33,357 nt of DNA from GCA-003244245 sp036521655 (GCA_036521655.1 DATDHI010000154.1:1-33357); one strand, 5' to 3'; positions 1 through 7,463 are shown, counted from the stretch's first letter. The notes: generated from the letters alone by a model not told the origin. Numbers and translations: made by a program.

Positions 1-165
1 GACAACTCCACCGCCCGAACCGGCTCCGGCCCACGAGTCATGGCCGCGCTCCGCAACCTCGCGGTCGGCGCGATCCACCTGATCGGCAGACGCGACATCA
101 CCGAAACCACCAGATGGGCAACCCGCTCCATGGACCCATCCTTCAAGATCCTCAACCTCATATGA
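1..165 (+). CDS. Transposase, ISAs1-like, C-terminal fragment
   Basis: The frame is open from the window edge to a TGA at 163-165 and gives 54 residues. It contains RTGSGPRVMAALRNLAVGAI followed by a helical stretch and a short hydrophobic end (FKILNLI). This pattern, RTG..PRVMA.LRNLAIG, is the usual C-terminus of ISAs1-family DDE transposases. The 5' part lies outside the window, so I cannot tell whether the gene is whole. It sits at the left edge of the element and could be an insertion in it or just beside it. No terminal inverted repeat could be assigned downstream. Confidence 0.72.
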   Translation, partial: DNSTARTGSGPRVMAALRNLAVGAIHLIGRRDITETTRWATRSMDPSFKILNLI

Positions 166-639
166 TCTTGGAACGACCCTGGTCGGCCTGGGCCGGCCGA
201 GCACGGCCGCCAGGCCGCGCGCAGTGCCGGCCCAGGAACGGCGGCCAGCATGAGCTACCCAACGGGCGTCCGGTGCGCGCCGCCGTAGGCGTCGTCGCCT
301 TGATCCATTAGAGGGGAATTCGGCAACAACGCAATGTAACGTCGACATAACGCCGGGTAGCGTTCGCCACCTGCTCTTCCTCCTTGAAGCGGGTGCCCGT
401 CGTGCCATCCCGTCGACCTGGCGTAGCCCAACCACGGCGTGTCAAGGGGGCGCGTGCCATGGGATCGGACAGGTGGCCTGCGGACTCGCCTCCTTGACGC
501 GCCGTGGTAGCCCTTGGGGAGGTCGACGGGATGGCGCGGTGGGTGCACGCGTGCCGCAGCGTTGCTCCATTCTGACCATCCCGGAGATCTGCCCAGCGGC
601 GAGCGTCTGGCTTTATCTCTGGCCGTGGACACCTACTAA
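166..639. other. Non-coding stretch between transposase end and cargo operon
   Basis: There is no convincing gene here: the short open frames on both strands have no plausible ribosome site and do not resemble proteins. The stretch lies downstream of both flanking genes, so they converge on it. It holds a small imperfect palindrome centred on GTCGAC (about 336-351) and the long two-block palindrome described separately (405-534). A conjugative or replicative element needs cis-acting loci (transfer locus, double-strand origin), and this is a natural place for one, but nothing here identifies it by sequence. Confidence 0.6.
405..534. repeat. Two-block interrupted palindrome
   Basis: Left arm: CCATCCCGTCGACCT (405-419), 12 unrelated bases, then CCACGGCGTGTCAAGG (432-447). 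Right arm, inverted: CCTTGACGCGCCGTGG (492-507), 12 bases, then AGGTCGACGGGATGG (520-534). The outer block matches 15/15 and the inner block 15/16. Both arms have the same 12-base spacer length although the spacer sequences differ. The centre is 44 bases. Equal spacing with unrelated spacers suggests paired protein-binding sites, not just a hairpin. A transfer locus, replication origin or recombinase-binding region of the element is possible. Confidence 0.7.
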
Positions 640-1137
640 TCATTGCCCATCGATCGCACGACGCTGGTCGTAGCGTCGACGCCAACCGAGGCAACGGTCG
701 AGATAGTCGGCGAGATCGTCGCGGCCGAACTCTACCGTGGACCAGGATTGGTCCACGTGTTCACCTCTCCAGAGGTACGTGCGGGCATCCGTTTCGAGGG
801 GACTCATGACCCGCACGGTGGCGAGGGTGTAGTCGGGGTCTTCGAAGGCATCCAGGGTAGCCCATTCTGCGTCGGTGAGGTCGGTGAATACTTTCCCGTT
901 TGCCTCGCCATGACCGGGAACTAGCCCGGGGTAAACTTTTTCTGGTAGGCGTACGATCCGCCACCCGGGGGCCTTCGCCTCCAACTGGCGAGGTATGCGG
1001 TCGAGGAGGGCGCTCACGACGTCGTCGAAGACCAGTGTGCCGTAGACGAAAAGGCTATTGATTCCCTCCGATGATCGGGCCGGTTGGCCAAAGTTCGTGC
1101 AGTTCGCTTGGTGTAAGCGGGCGCTTGTAGGCTTCAC
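640..1137 (-). CDS. Gamma-glutamylcyclotransferase-like (AIG2/GGCT fold) protein
   Basis: The protein has the family's N-terminal substrate loop (LFVYGTL, residues 29-35) and the later LDAFED motif (95-100), whose Glu99 matches the general acid/base of gamma-glutamylcyclotransferases. Such enzymes release pyroglutamate from gamma-glutamyl amines or peptides; the substrate here is unknown. It is the last gene of a three-gene minus-strand operon. The only standard start in frame is GTG at 1137, overlapping the upstream gene by 83 bases. Oddly, a strong GGAGGG (1064-1069) lies at the end of the upstream gene with only ATC (1060-1062) close behind it in this frame, so the true start may be non-standard. 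The conserved fold begins right after that point. Confidence 0.75.
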   Translation of the reverse strand: MKPTSARLHQANCTNFGQPARSSEGINSLFVYGTLVFDDVVSALLDRIPRQLEAKAPGWRIVRLPEKVYPGLVPGHGEANGKVFTDLTDAEWATLDAFEDPDYTLATVRVMSPLETDARTYLWRGEHVDQSWSTVEFGRDDLADYLDRCLGWRRRYDQRRAIDGQ

Positions 1138-2215
1138 GAAGTACCTCCGTGGGCGTTGTCCCGCCCGCTTCGATGAGTCTGACGAACCAGTCCATACCTG
1201 CGGGGTAGGACCACAGGTAGGACCTGAACTGCGGGTTCCTGCTCCGGTCGTAGAGTCCCCGAGCGATCTCCTCGTCAGTCCACCACGGGACCTGATGGCG
1301 TACTAGGTCGCGACAGTCCGCAGCCGTTGCACCACTGTTGACTAGTATATGAATCTGTCCGCGAATGAGGTTCATGAAGTGATCTATCCTCGTGCGGGCG
1401 CGGATAAATTCGTCATCGGGAGAGGCTATCCAGGGTAGGATTTGCGCTAAGCCTTCGAAGAGGATCTGGTGTGGACAGTGGACGGCGAGAATTCTCGGCC
1501 ACTCGACGGTGGTGGACTCCGCCTGTGCGGTAAGACTTGAGTACTGCAGGGCGTGCCCAAGAACCTCGTGGAGCGCGAATCGATAGGTGTCGACGCGCGA
1601 GAATGAAGCATTCTTCTTGTTGATGCGCAAACGTGTGTCGTGTCCTGCGCCGTCGAGCCAGTAGGACCAATATGCATCGACCTCGACGTCTTCAATCGTC
1701 AGGTTGAACTCGGCCTTGGTATCGGCCAGCCGTCGGATGCTGGACTCGTACTTGTCTGCGTACTCGGCGATGGTGGCGCTGACCTCGGTGGTCGGCAACT
1801 GCTCGTTCACGGCGCGGAGATTCGTCCAGGCGTGTTCATCCCACGAGATGCCCAGTGAGCCGAGAGCTTGTCGTGCGATCTCGGCGCGGTGCTCGATGTA
1901 GTCACGAGTCCAACCGCGGGGCGCGCAACCCTGTGTCAGCGAGATGTACTCGTGGAAAGTTACTTGTTGACCGATCAGCGCGCAGAGGTACGCGATGTGC
2001 GCGTCAAGGTAGGTGCCTAGTAGTGGTTGACGTTGTGCGTCGGCCTCGGTCCGGAGTCTCCTAAGGTCGTCCAGCGCGGCAAACCGGTTGTCGAATGGGT
2101 GTGGTTTGCCTGCCGGGGGTGCGCAGTCGAAGTCGATCACAGGAGCTTCGCCGCGTGATCGTTCTAGTGCATCCCAGCGGCGCACCGCTTCTTCGACGGC
2201 GTCACGAAGATGCAC
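1055..2215 (-). CDS. Putative metallohydrolase with HExxxH motif (cargo gene)
   Basis: A 386-residue, mostly helical protein with no signal peptide or membrane segment. It contains LHEVLGHALQ (His216, Glu217, His221: HExxxH) and, about 30 residues on, LFEGLAQ with Glu254. This layout resembles helical gluzincin-type peptidases, where two His and a downstream Glu bind zinc. HExxxH spacing is rarer than HExxH and is known from, for example, TldD and DUF1704/MATCAP proteins. I do not recognise the exact family. The GTG start overlaps the end of the upstream regulator by 14 bases, suggesting coupled translation, and a GGCT-like gene follows. Base composition looks lower in G+C than the chromosomal genes. 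A role in cleaving or modifying a peptide or amino-acid conjugate is inference. Confidence 0.6.
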   Translation of the reverse strand: MHLRDAVEEAVRRWDALERSRGEAPVIDFDCAPPAGKPHPFDNRFAALDDLRRLRTEADAQRQPLLGTYLDAHIAYLCALIGQQVTFHEYISLTQGCAPRGWTRDYIEHRAEIARQALGSLGISWDEHAWTNLRAVNEQLPTTEVSATIAEYADKYESSIRRLADTKAEFNLTIEDVEVDAYWSYWLDGAGHDTRLRINKKNASFSRVDTYRFALHEVLGHALQYSSLTAQAESTTVEWPRILAVHCPHQILFEGLAQILPWIASPDDEFIRARTRIDHFMNLIRGQIHILVNSGATAADCRDLVRHQVPWWTDEEIARGLYDRSRNPQFRSYLWSYPAGMDWFVRLIEAGGTTPTEVLREAYKRPLTPSELHELWPTGPIIGGNQ

Positions 2216-3374
2216 GGGTGACTTCCCAGCGCAGTGTCACGGCCTGGCTGGGTTGGAGATAGTCGCGGGTCACGGTGATGAGGGCATCGCCGTCGTTGTT
2301 GGTGCAGACGAGGTCCTCGGTCGCTGACACCTCGGAGCCGTCGGCTTGTTCCTCGATGGCGGTGCAGTTGAGGAGCATGTGGACGCCGCGGTGGCGGATG
2401 GTCAGGGTGAGATGGCGGGTGTACCGCGGGACAGCCTGCCGCCAGTAGTGATCGTGGACGAACTGCCCACCCCGGCAGAGGTAGGAGATGGTGGCTACGT
2501 CACCGGGCTCGATCCCCGGGGAGATGTGACAGGCGAACTTCGACAGATTGTTCATGTCGTGGGTCCGCTGGATCGCCACTTTGCGGTCCTCGCTGGGTGA
2601 CGGCTCGATCGTCAGGGGACCGTCTGTGGTCTCGAACCAGAGCTCGCGGGTCAGCCGCTTGATAGGGCGGTTGGTCAGGTTGAGCAGTTGATGGGAATAG
2701 GTGACTGTCGCCCATCCCGCGTCATCGATATCAAGGGAGCAGGCCACGTCGAGTTCGACAATGTGACCGGCCAGCTTCGCCAATTGGGCCACTTCTGCGT
2801 CGGGCAGGCGAACGCGTTTGGCTAATGCTACGAGCGATCGAGCGATGCGGCGGGCGGGCGCTTCTTCGGTCTCGGGCCCTGAGGTGCCCACAGCGAGAGG
2901 GAAGGTGACGCCGGGCGGGGCGACCGTGCGAGGCCGGGCTCGCACCTCTGACCATCCGGCTTGTCCGTTGGCGGGAGTTTCAAGACCCCGCTCTATCGAG
3001 TCGAGCACTGTGGACATGGTTGCGGAGCTTTGATCCGCTGGCCCGGTTGGCGGGATCGGTTGGGTAGTCGGCGTTGCTGCTTGCGCCTTATCCGGTTCGG
3101 GTACGAAATCAATTCCACCCTCGTGAGTCTGGAACAGCTGATCGACTTTCCAGTCGGGAAACATGCTCTCCAGGATGCGACAGTGATCAGGGTACGGAAG
3201 TCCAGCTAATTCACCGGAAAGCCATCGGTAGAACTGTGCCTTGCTCGGCCAACCTCCGCGCAAAGTCGGATCGGATTTCGCGGCGACCCTGTCATATTCA
3301 CGGCAGAAGGCGCGGTGAGTTTGCAGGTGGCGGTGCTGGAGTAGCACCTTCAGCACGACTGGCTTGGTGTCCAA
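2202..3374 (-). CDS. Regulator-like protein, N-terminal HTH-like domain plus unknown beta-rich C-terminus
   Basis: I chose the TTG at 3374 because GGAGGG lies nine bases before it and similarity begins there; the frame upstream is open but looks non-coding. Residues 5-81 (PVVLKVLLQ...HRAFCREYDR...KAQFYRWLSGEL...MFPDW) are the N-terminal domain common in actinobacterial regulators of integrated elements, probably DNA-binding. Residues about 100-190 are Pro/Thr/Ala-rich linker. The last 190 residues look like a beta-rich domain of unknown function, possibly a ligand sensor. It leads the minus-strand cargo operon and is divergent from the pra-like gene. GCGAGAC repeats in the divergent region are candidate operators. 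Confidence 0.65.
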   Translation of the reverse strand: MDTKPVVLKVLLQHRHLQTHRAFCREYDRVAAKSDPTLRGGWPSKAQFYRWLSGELAGLPYPDHCRILESMFPDWKVDQLFQTHEGGIDFVPEPDKAQAATPTTQPIPPTGPADQSSATMSTVLDSIERGLETPANGQAGWSEVRARPRTVAPPGVTFPLAVGTSGPETEEAPARRIARSLVALAKRVRLPDAEVAQLAKLAGHIVELDVACSLDIDDAGWATVTYSHQLLNLTNRPIKRLTRELWFETTDGPLTIEPSPSEDRKVAIQRTHDMNNLSKFACHISPGIEPGDVATISYLCRGGQFVHDHYWRQAVPRYTRHLTLTIRHRGVHMLLNCTAIEEQADGSEVSATEDLVCTNNDGDALITVTRDYLQPSQAVTLRWEVTRASS

Positions 3375-3400
3375 CGGTGTTGGCCCTCCTTCGGCGCTTG

Positions 3401-3439
3401 GCGAGACGAGACTACCACATTTGCGAGACTGCGCGAGAC
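3401..3439. promoter_or_regulatory. Candidate operator: three GCGAGAC direct repeats
   Basis: GCGAGAC occurs at 3401-3407, 3423-3429 and 3433-3439, with start-to-start distances of 22 and 10 bases, close to whole helical turns. They lie just upstream of the TTG start of the minus-strand regulator and overlap its presumed promoter; a weak minus-strand -10-like TAGTCT lies between the first two repeats. Related GAGACCAT words follow at 3435 and about 3485. Autoregulation by the adjacent HTH protein is inferred. Confidence 0.35.
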
Positions 3440-3570
3440 CATGGGAGGTACAGAAGTTCGAGAAGAGACCATCGCGAGGTCGAGAACAGACCTGACCTGG
3501 CCGAAACTTGTGTTGTCGCCCACAGACCGGGCGGCACCACACCGGCAGTCGAGTCAGAAGGGCACAGTTC

Positions 3571-4047
3571 ATGGCGATCCCCAGGGGATACCGATTTGAT
3601 ATCACGTTCGATAGTGCGTTTCCGCAGGGCTTGGTTTTGATTGGTGACGTCGCGCCGGACAACGAGTATCAGACGCGAGAGGACAAAGCCGCCGGGCGAC
3701 CGGTGCGGCAGAAAATTGATGAGGTGACGGGTCAGCGGCAGTGGAAAGCCACGGTCACCGACCCGGGCGAGCCCGCAGCCAAGCGGGCCTCGTTCGAAAT
3801 CACGTTGATCGCAGACGTGCAACCGGTCCCGACGACCACGGAAGTCCTGCCGGGGATGCGGCCCATCCAGCTCGATGGGCTGACGGCCGAACCCCGAGTC
3901 GCCGGCAACGGCGAGTTCAAATACCAGTCCTACGTCTACCGGGCAACCGGCTTCACCGTGACGTCCAGTGCTGCCGGAACTCGGCCGTCGCAGTCGATCA
4001 AGTCAAGTGGCGTGGCCGGGAGCGAGCAGCCCGGCAAGGCCGCGTGA
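3571..4047 (+). CDS. pra: Pra-like activator of element replication, integration and excision
   Basis: The 158-residue protein starts MAIPRGYRFDITFDSAFPQG and continues with a pattern of basic residues, 'vRQK.DEvTGqrQWkatVtD' and 'LPGMRPIQLDGLTAEPRV', which I recognise from the AICE family typified by Pra of pSAM2. In pSAM2, Pra switches on the rep-xis-int operon. The ATG at 3571 has AGAAGGG upstream, and the frame before it is not conserved. It is the first gene of the plus-strand backbone, divergent from the cargo regulator. The next gene overlaps its stop codon (GTGA). Function here is by family resemblance only. Confidence 0.65.
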   Translation: MAIPRGYRFDITFDSAFPQGLVLIGDVAPDNEYQTREDKAAGRPVRQKIDEVTGQRQWKATVTDPGEPAAKRASFEITLIADVQPVPTTTEVLPGMRPIQLDGLTAEPRVAGNGEFKYQSYVYRATGFTVTSSAAGTRPSQSIKSSGVAGSEQPGKAA

Positions 4048-4448
4048 GTCCGGCTGTGGGCCACGACCAGGTGGCGCGGGTGCGGAGTGCTGGCCGGGAG
4101 GGTGTTGGTGCCACCCGGCCGGTCTCGGGCCCACCGCAGCACGATGCGCGCCTGGGGTCGGGCTCGGGGATCGATGTGATGGCGTCAGAGAGATCCACGC
4201 GGGTATGGGAGGCGGCCTACCGGCAGTACGGCCGCGCCTGGGAGATGACGGCACGCTCGGGCAAGGGTGACCCGGTGGCCGCGCGAGAGATGGCGTCGGC
4301 GTCCTGGGCGGTCGCGGCGGCCTGGCGGCAGATCACCGCCGCCACCACCTTGCCGTGGTGGGCCTTGGCGGCCATCGAGTCCGCCGCAGGTGCCTTCGAG
4401 TCCCAAGCACGCGACTACGAAAAAGGCGACACCAGCGAGGAATCATGA
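4044..4448 (+). CDS. Small element protein of unknown function
   Basis: GTG at 4044 overlaps the preceding TGA, giving 134 residues. An alternative ATG at 4179 gives 89 residues and keeps the better-looking part, from MASERSTRVWEAAYRQYGRA onward. The first 45 residues are low-complexity and rich in Gly/Arg/Ser, so the shorter form may be the real one. The conserved-looking part is helical and Ala/Trp-rich, with a moderately hydrophobic stretch (AVAAAWRQITAATTLPWWAL). It overlaps the next gene by ATGA. I do not recognise a named family; position suggests a structural or regulatory element protein. Confidence 0.55.
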   Translation: MSPAVGHDQVARVRSAGREGVGATRPVSGPPQHDARLGSGSGIDVMASERSTRVWEAAYRQYGRAWEMTARSGKGDPVAAREMASASWAVAAAWRQITAATTLPWWALAAIESAAGAFESQARDYEKGDTSEES

Positions 4449-4717
4449 CCACGGACGAGACCACCAAACCTGTCCTGCCACGGACGCTGGCGGAGGCTCA
4501 TGAGGCGGTGGCCGCTATTCGGCCGTCTCGGACAGCGCCGCTGACCGAGTGGCTGGCTTATCACCAGCAGTCGGCGGCGTTGTACGCCGAAGTCGCCGAG
4601 ATTGATCGGGGTCACCATCACGAGACGCTGTTCATGGCCGAACGGGAACGACAGAGCGCGAGGGAGGTCAAAACCAAGATTTCCCACCAGCACCCGACCG
4701 ATGAGGAAGGGAGATGA
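4445..4717 (+). CDS. Small element protein, paralogue 1 of a tandem pair
   Basis: 90 residues, ATG overlapping the previous stop (ATGA), with GAGG upstream. The core reads RTLAEAHEAVAAIRPSR, then WLAYHQQSAALYAEVAEIDRG, then ERERQSAREVKTKI. The next gene encodes a clear relative with the same order of motifs. The protein is predicted to be helical, charged and soluble, without Cys or membrane segments. Such short helical proteins could bind the neighbouring Pra, Tra or Rep proteins, but no function is known to me. Confidence 0.65.
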   Translation: MTTDETTKPVLPRTLAEAHEAVAAIRPSRTAPLTEWLAYHQQSAALYAEVAEIDRGHHHETLFMAERERQSAREVKTKISHQHPTDEEGR

Positions 4718-4974
4718 CGGTGACGAAAACCACGAATCCTAGAGCGCCGCAGACGTTGATGCAGGCTCACGCAGAGTTGGTGCGTATTCGACCGGGTCGG
4801 GACGCGTCATCGACGGCGTGGCTTGCGTATTACCAACGGTCAGTGTCGGTGTACGAGCAGATCGCCGAGACCGATCCGGGTCACGAGGGTGAAGCCCGGT
4901 ATTGGGCGCAACGGGAAAGAGCCCGAGCGCAGAACATCGCCGCACGAATAAGGGCGCTGAGGTCAGGCGAGTAA
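4714..4974 (+). CDS. Small element protein, paralogue 2 of a tandem pair
   Basis: 86 residues, ATG overlapping the previous stop (ATGA). It matches its neighbour along most of its length: QTLMQAHAELVRIRPGR, WLAYYQRSVSVYEQIAETDPG and QRERARAQNIAARI correspond to the same segments of paralogue 1. The N-terminal dozen residues and the C-terminus differ. The pair arose by tandem duplication and has diverged well beyond recent copying. Both frames are intact, so both are probably used. Confidence 0.65.
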   Translation: MTVTKTTNPRAPQTLMQAHAELVRIRPGRDASSTAWLAYYQRSVSVYEQIAETDPGHEGEARYWAQRERARAQNIAARIRALRSGE

Positions 4975-5016
4975 TGACGGCCTAGGACCGTTGGTTAGCA
5001 GGAAGGGAGGTGGAGG

Positions 5017-5205
5017 GTGAGGCTGAAAGGTGGCCGTTGGCGTGCGCTAGTCGCGCGAGCACAGCGCCTATGGCCAGGCGTGCGTCGAGTCACCCGCGGT
5101 CAGCGAGTTCGCCTGAGCTGGCAGACGTGCCGCCGGTGTCGGAGCAGGTCATACCCGCCGACCGGTGTTGATCGGCTGTGCGGTAGCTGCCGCAGCCTGC
5201 GATAA
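5017..5205 (+). CDS. Very basic small protein with CxxC pairs (zinc-ribbon-like)
   Basis: GTG at 5017 follows a strong purine-rich ribosome site (GGAAGGGAGGTGGAGG). The 62-residue product is Arg-rich, with WQTCRRCRSRSYPP near residue 37 and LCGSCRSL near the end: two CxxC pairs about 15 residues apart that could hold a zinc ion. It lies between the paralogue pair and the translocase in the same direction. A nucleic-acid-binding role is plausible from charge and Cys layout only. A spurious frame is possible given its size. Confidence 0.5.
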   Translation: MRLKGGRWRALVARAQRLWPGVRRVTRGQRVRLSWQTCRRCRSRSYPPTGVDRLCGSCRSLR

Positions 5206-5298
5206 ACACACCACACAAGAAAGTGCAGAAGGAAATTTAACGCGCCGGGGGTGGTGCGGTAATGCCGCACGCCCTCATCAATCACACGATTAACGTAC

Positions 5299-5343
5299 GC
5301 GCAGAAGCGGAATCTCGGGCTACCAACCTATCCGCTTCTGCGC
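5299..5343. repeat. 13-bp perfect inverted repeat in the leader of the translocase gene
   Basis: GCGCAGAAGCGGA (5299-5311) and its exact complement TCCGCTTCTGCGC (5331-5343) flank a 19-base loop. A smaller hairpin (GTGCGG/CCGCAC, 5254-5270) lies just upstream. There is no T-run after the repeat, so it is not a classical terminator. It could be an operator, an RNA structure controlling the translocase gene, or part of the transfer locus that TraB-type proteins recognise. Confidence 0.6.
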
Positions 5344-5484
5344 TGTCCACCCGAGTCAGGAGTGAACAGTAGTGAGGATACGCAGACCCACCAGGACGGG
5401 CGCAAGCCCCCTCCCGGTTACGAATGAAAACCGCAACGAGCAACAACACATCGCGATCCCCTCGGTGAACGTCGGGGGTGATCG

Positions 5485-7077
5485 GTGATGGACGCGTACC
5501 TGATCGCACTGGTGATTGCCGGTGGCGGCGTGCTGGGCGTCGTGGTGTGGGCGCTGGCCAAGGTCGGAAAAGCGCTGATCAAGATCGCCGAAGCACTGGC
5601 TGCGGCCGCGGTAGTGGTCGTCGCCGTGTGGCTGGTGGTCAGGGCCGTGGTGTGGGCACTGCGCCAGGTCCTCACGCGCTGGCGGACCAGCCTGACCGTG
5701 CTCGCCACCGTGGCGTGGTGGCACTGGTGGGGGTGGGCGTCGCTGCTCCTCACCGCTGGGATGGTCGCTGGGGTGCCCACCGGTTGGCGACTGGTCGACC
5801 TGGCGTCGTTCGATGCTTGGGTGGGACGGCATCTACGCTCGTGGTGGCTGCGCTGGACGGTCTACGCCCCCAAGCTGCCCGACTGGCTGCACGCCTGCGG
5901 CCTAAGCATCAAACCCGACGCCATCCCGATGGTGGTAACGGTCACTCCCCTGGGCCGCAGCATCCGTCGCGGCAGGGACCGGGCGCAGGCCCGATTGCCC
6001 CAGGTGCTCGGGGTGCGCTCCGGTGCCTCGTGGGACGAGGTTCGCATCCGACTGGTACCCGGCCAGAAACCCGAAGACTTCGACCAGGCCGCCCGGGCAT
6101 TGGCTTCGGCCCGAGGTGTGACCCGCTGCCAGGTCCGCGAACTGAGCCCGAATGTGGTCTCGATCGATTTCCAGCGCCGCAACCTGCTCGCCGACCCGGT
6201 GGCCTGCCTCGACCTCGCCACCCTGGCCGATGTCGCGGGCACGGCCGTTGATCTGCGGCGGGTCTTCTCCGGGCGCACCGAATACGGCCAGGACTGGCAC
6301 GTCCCACTAGCCGGAGGGCACACCCTGGTCGCTGGTTCCACAGGGGCGGGCAAGAACTCCGCGATGTGGTGCCCGCTGGTGTCCATCGCTCCCGCCATCC
6401 GCAAGGGCCTCGTACGGGTCTCCGGGATCGACCCCAAGGGCATGGAACTGGCCTACGGACGACGGATCTTTCACCGCTACGCCGTCACCGGCACCGACGC
6501 CCTCGCGGTCCTGGATGACCTCGTGGAGACCATGCACGCCCGCAAAGCCGAATTCGCTGGCCACGTGCGGTCGGTGCCGATCAGCTCCCAACATCCTCTG
6601 GAGCTACTGGAATTCGACGAGATCGGCGCCCTAACCAAATACATCGACCGCAAGACCCGCGAAGCGATCACCGAACGAGTGGCCTTGCTAACCACCCAGG
6701 GCCGCGCATTGGGATTCACCGTGCGCGGCTACGTCCAAGAACCCACCAAAGATACCGTCCCCGTACGAGAGCTATTCCCCCGCCGGATCTGCCTACGAGT
6801 CTCCGCCAAATCCCACGTGAGCATGGTCCTTGGAGACCAAGCCTATGAACGGGGCGCGTGGGCCAACCGGATCACCGAAGCCGAAGCCGGCGTCGGCTAC
6901 GTCTTCGGCGAAGGACTCCGCGAGCCCCTGCGCATCCGCGCCGGGTGGGTCCCGGACGAGACGATCAAACAACTCGAAACGTTCGTCACCCACCCCGTAG
7001 AGCACGACACGGCGGTGCTGCCCTTCCCCACCAAACCCGCCGACCCCAGCGGGTCAACTCGCGGAGGTGCCGCATGA
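5485..7077 (+). CDS. FtsK/SpoIIIE-type conjugal DNA translocase (TraB/TraSA-like)
   Basis: 530 residues. Two hydrophobic segments near the N-terminus (about 4-24 and 40-59) and a third (about 71-95) would anchor it in the membrane. The Walker A loop is GSTGAGKNS (284-292), with a Walker B-like LELLEFDEIGAL (372-383, Asp378-Glu379). The TQGRALGFTVRGYVQEP segment is typical of FtsK-like motors of AICEs. In this family the protein moves double-stranded DNA between hyphae without a nicking relaxase. GTG 5485 or ATG 5488 can start it, both after GGGGG (5474-5478). The next gene overlaps its stop by ATGA. No separate spread (spd) genes are visible. Confidence 0.88.
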   Translation: MMDAYLIALVIAGGGVLGVVVWALAKVGKALIKIAEALAAAAVVVVAVWLVVRAVVWALRQVLTRWRTSLTVLATVAWWHWWGWASLLLTAGMVAGVPTGWRLVDLASFDAWVGRHLRSWWLRWTVYAPKLPDWLHACGLSIKPDAIPMVVTVTPLGRSIRRGRDRAQARLPQVLGVRSGASWDEVRIRLVPGQKPEDFDQAARALASARGVTRCQVRELSPNVVSIDFQRRNLLADPVACLDLATLADVAGTAVDLRRVFSGRTEYGQDWHVPLAGGHTLVAGSTGAGKNSAMWCPLVSIAPAIRKGLVRVSGIDPKGMELAYGRRIFHRYAVTGTDALAVLDDLVETMHARKAEFAGHVRSVPISSQHPLELLEFDEIGALTKYIDRKTREAITERVALLTTQGRALGFTVRGYVQEPTKDTVPVRELFPRRICLRVSAKSHVSMVLGDQAYERGAWANRITEAEAGVGYVFGEGLREPLRIRAGWVPDETIKQLETFVTHPVEHDTAVLPFPTKPADPSGSTRGGAA

Positions 7078-7463
7078 CCACCATCGGTGACCTGCTTGCC
7101 GACCTGTGCGCTCATCTTGCCGACTTCGAACTACCGGCGATCGCCTCGATCCACGTCTCTCGGTCTGCACCGCAGGTGACCGTGCAACTCGCCCACCACG
7201 ACCCCTCCGCCATTGCCCACGGGCTGCTGGCCTGGGCCGACGCCCTCACCGAGATCACCGCCCAAGCCTGGCGAGTCCCCCAGGGCGACTCGGTGCATCT
7301 CTCAGTGACCGGACTACTGGCCAGCGGGGCCTCCGTCCTGGTCTACGGCGGACTGTGGGCCCAACACAGCGGCCTGGGCACTGATCTTGCACCCGATGCC
7401 ACCACGACCATCCCCCTTGCCGAGCTGCGCCACGCCGCCACCGTCGAGGAAGTGAGCGCCTGA
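7074..7463 (+). CDS. Conserved small AICE protein between translocase and initiator
   Basis: 129 residues; ATG overlaps the translocase stop (ATGA) with GGAGG eight bases upstream. A TGATG joins it to the initiator gene, so it is translated within the transfer/replication operon. The sequence alternates short beta-like stretches (SIHVSRSAPQVTVQL, SVHLSVTGLLASGASVLVYG) with helices, suggesting a compact soluble alpha/beta protein. No catalytic motif is visible. Proteins of this size commonly lie at this place in AICEs, but I know of no assigned function. Confidence 0.7.
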   Translation: MTTIGDLLADLCAHLADFELPAIASIHVSRSAPQVTVQLAHHDPSAIAHGLLAWADALTEITAQAWRVPQGDSVHLSVTGLLASGASVLVYGGLWAQHSGLGTDLAPDATTTIPLAELRHAATVEEVSA

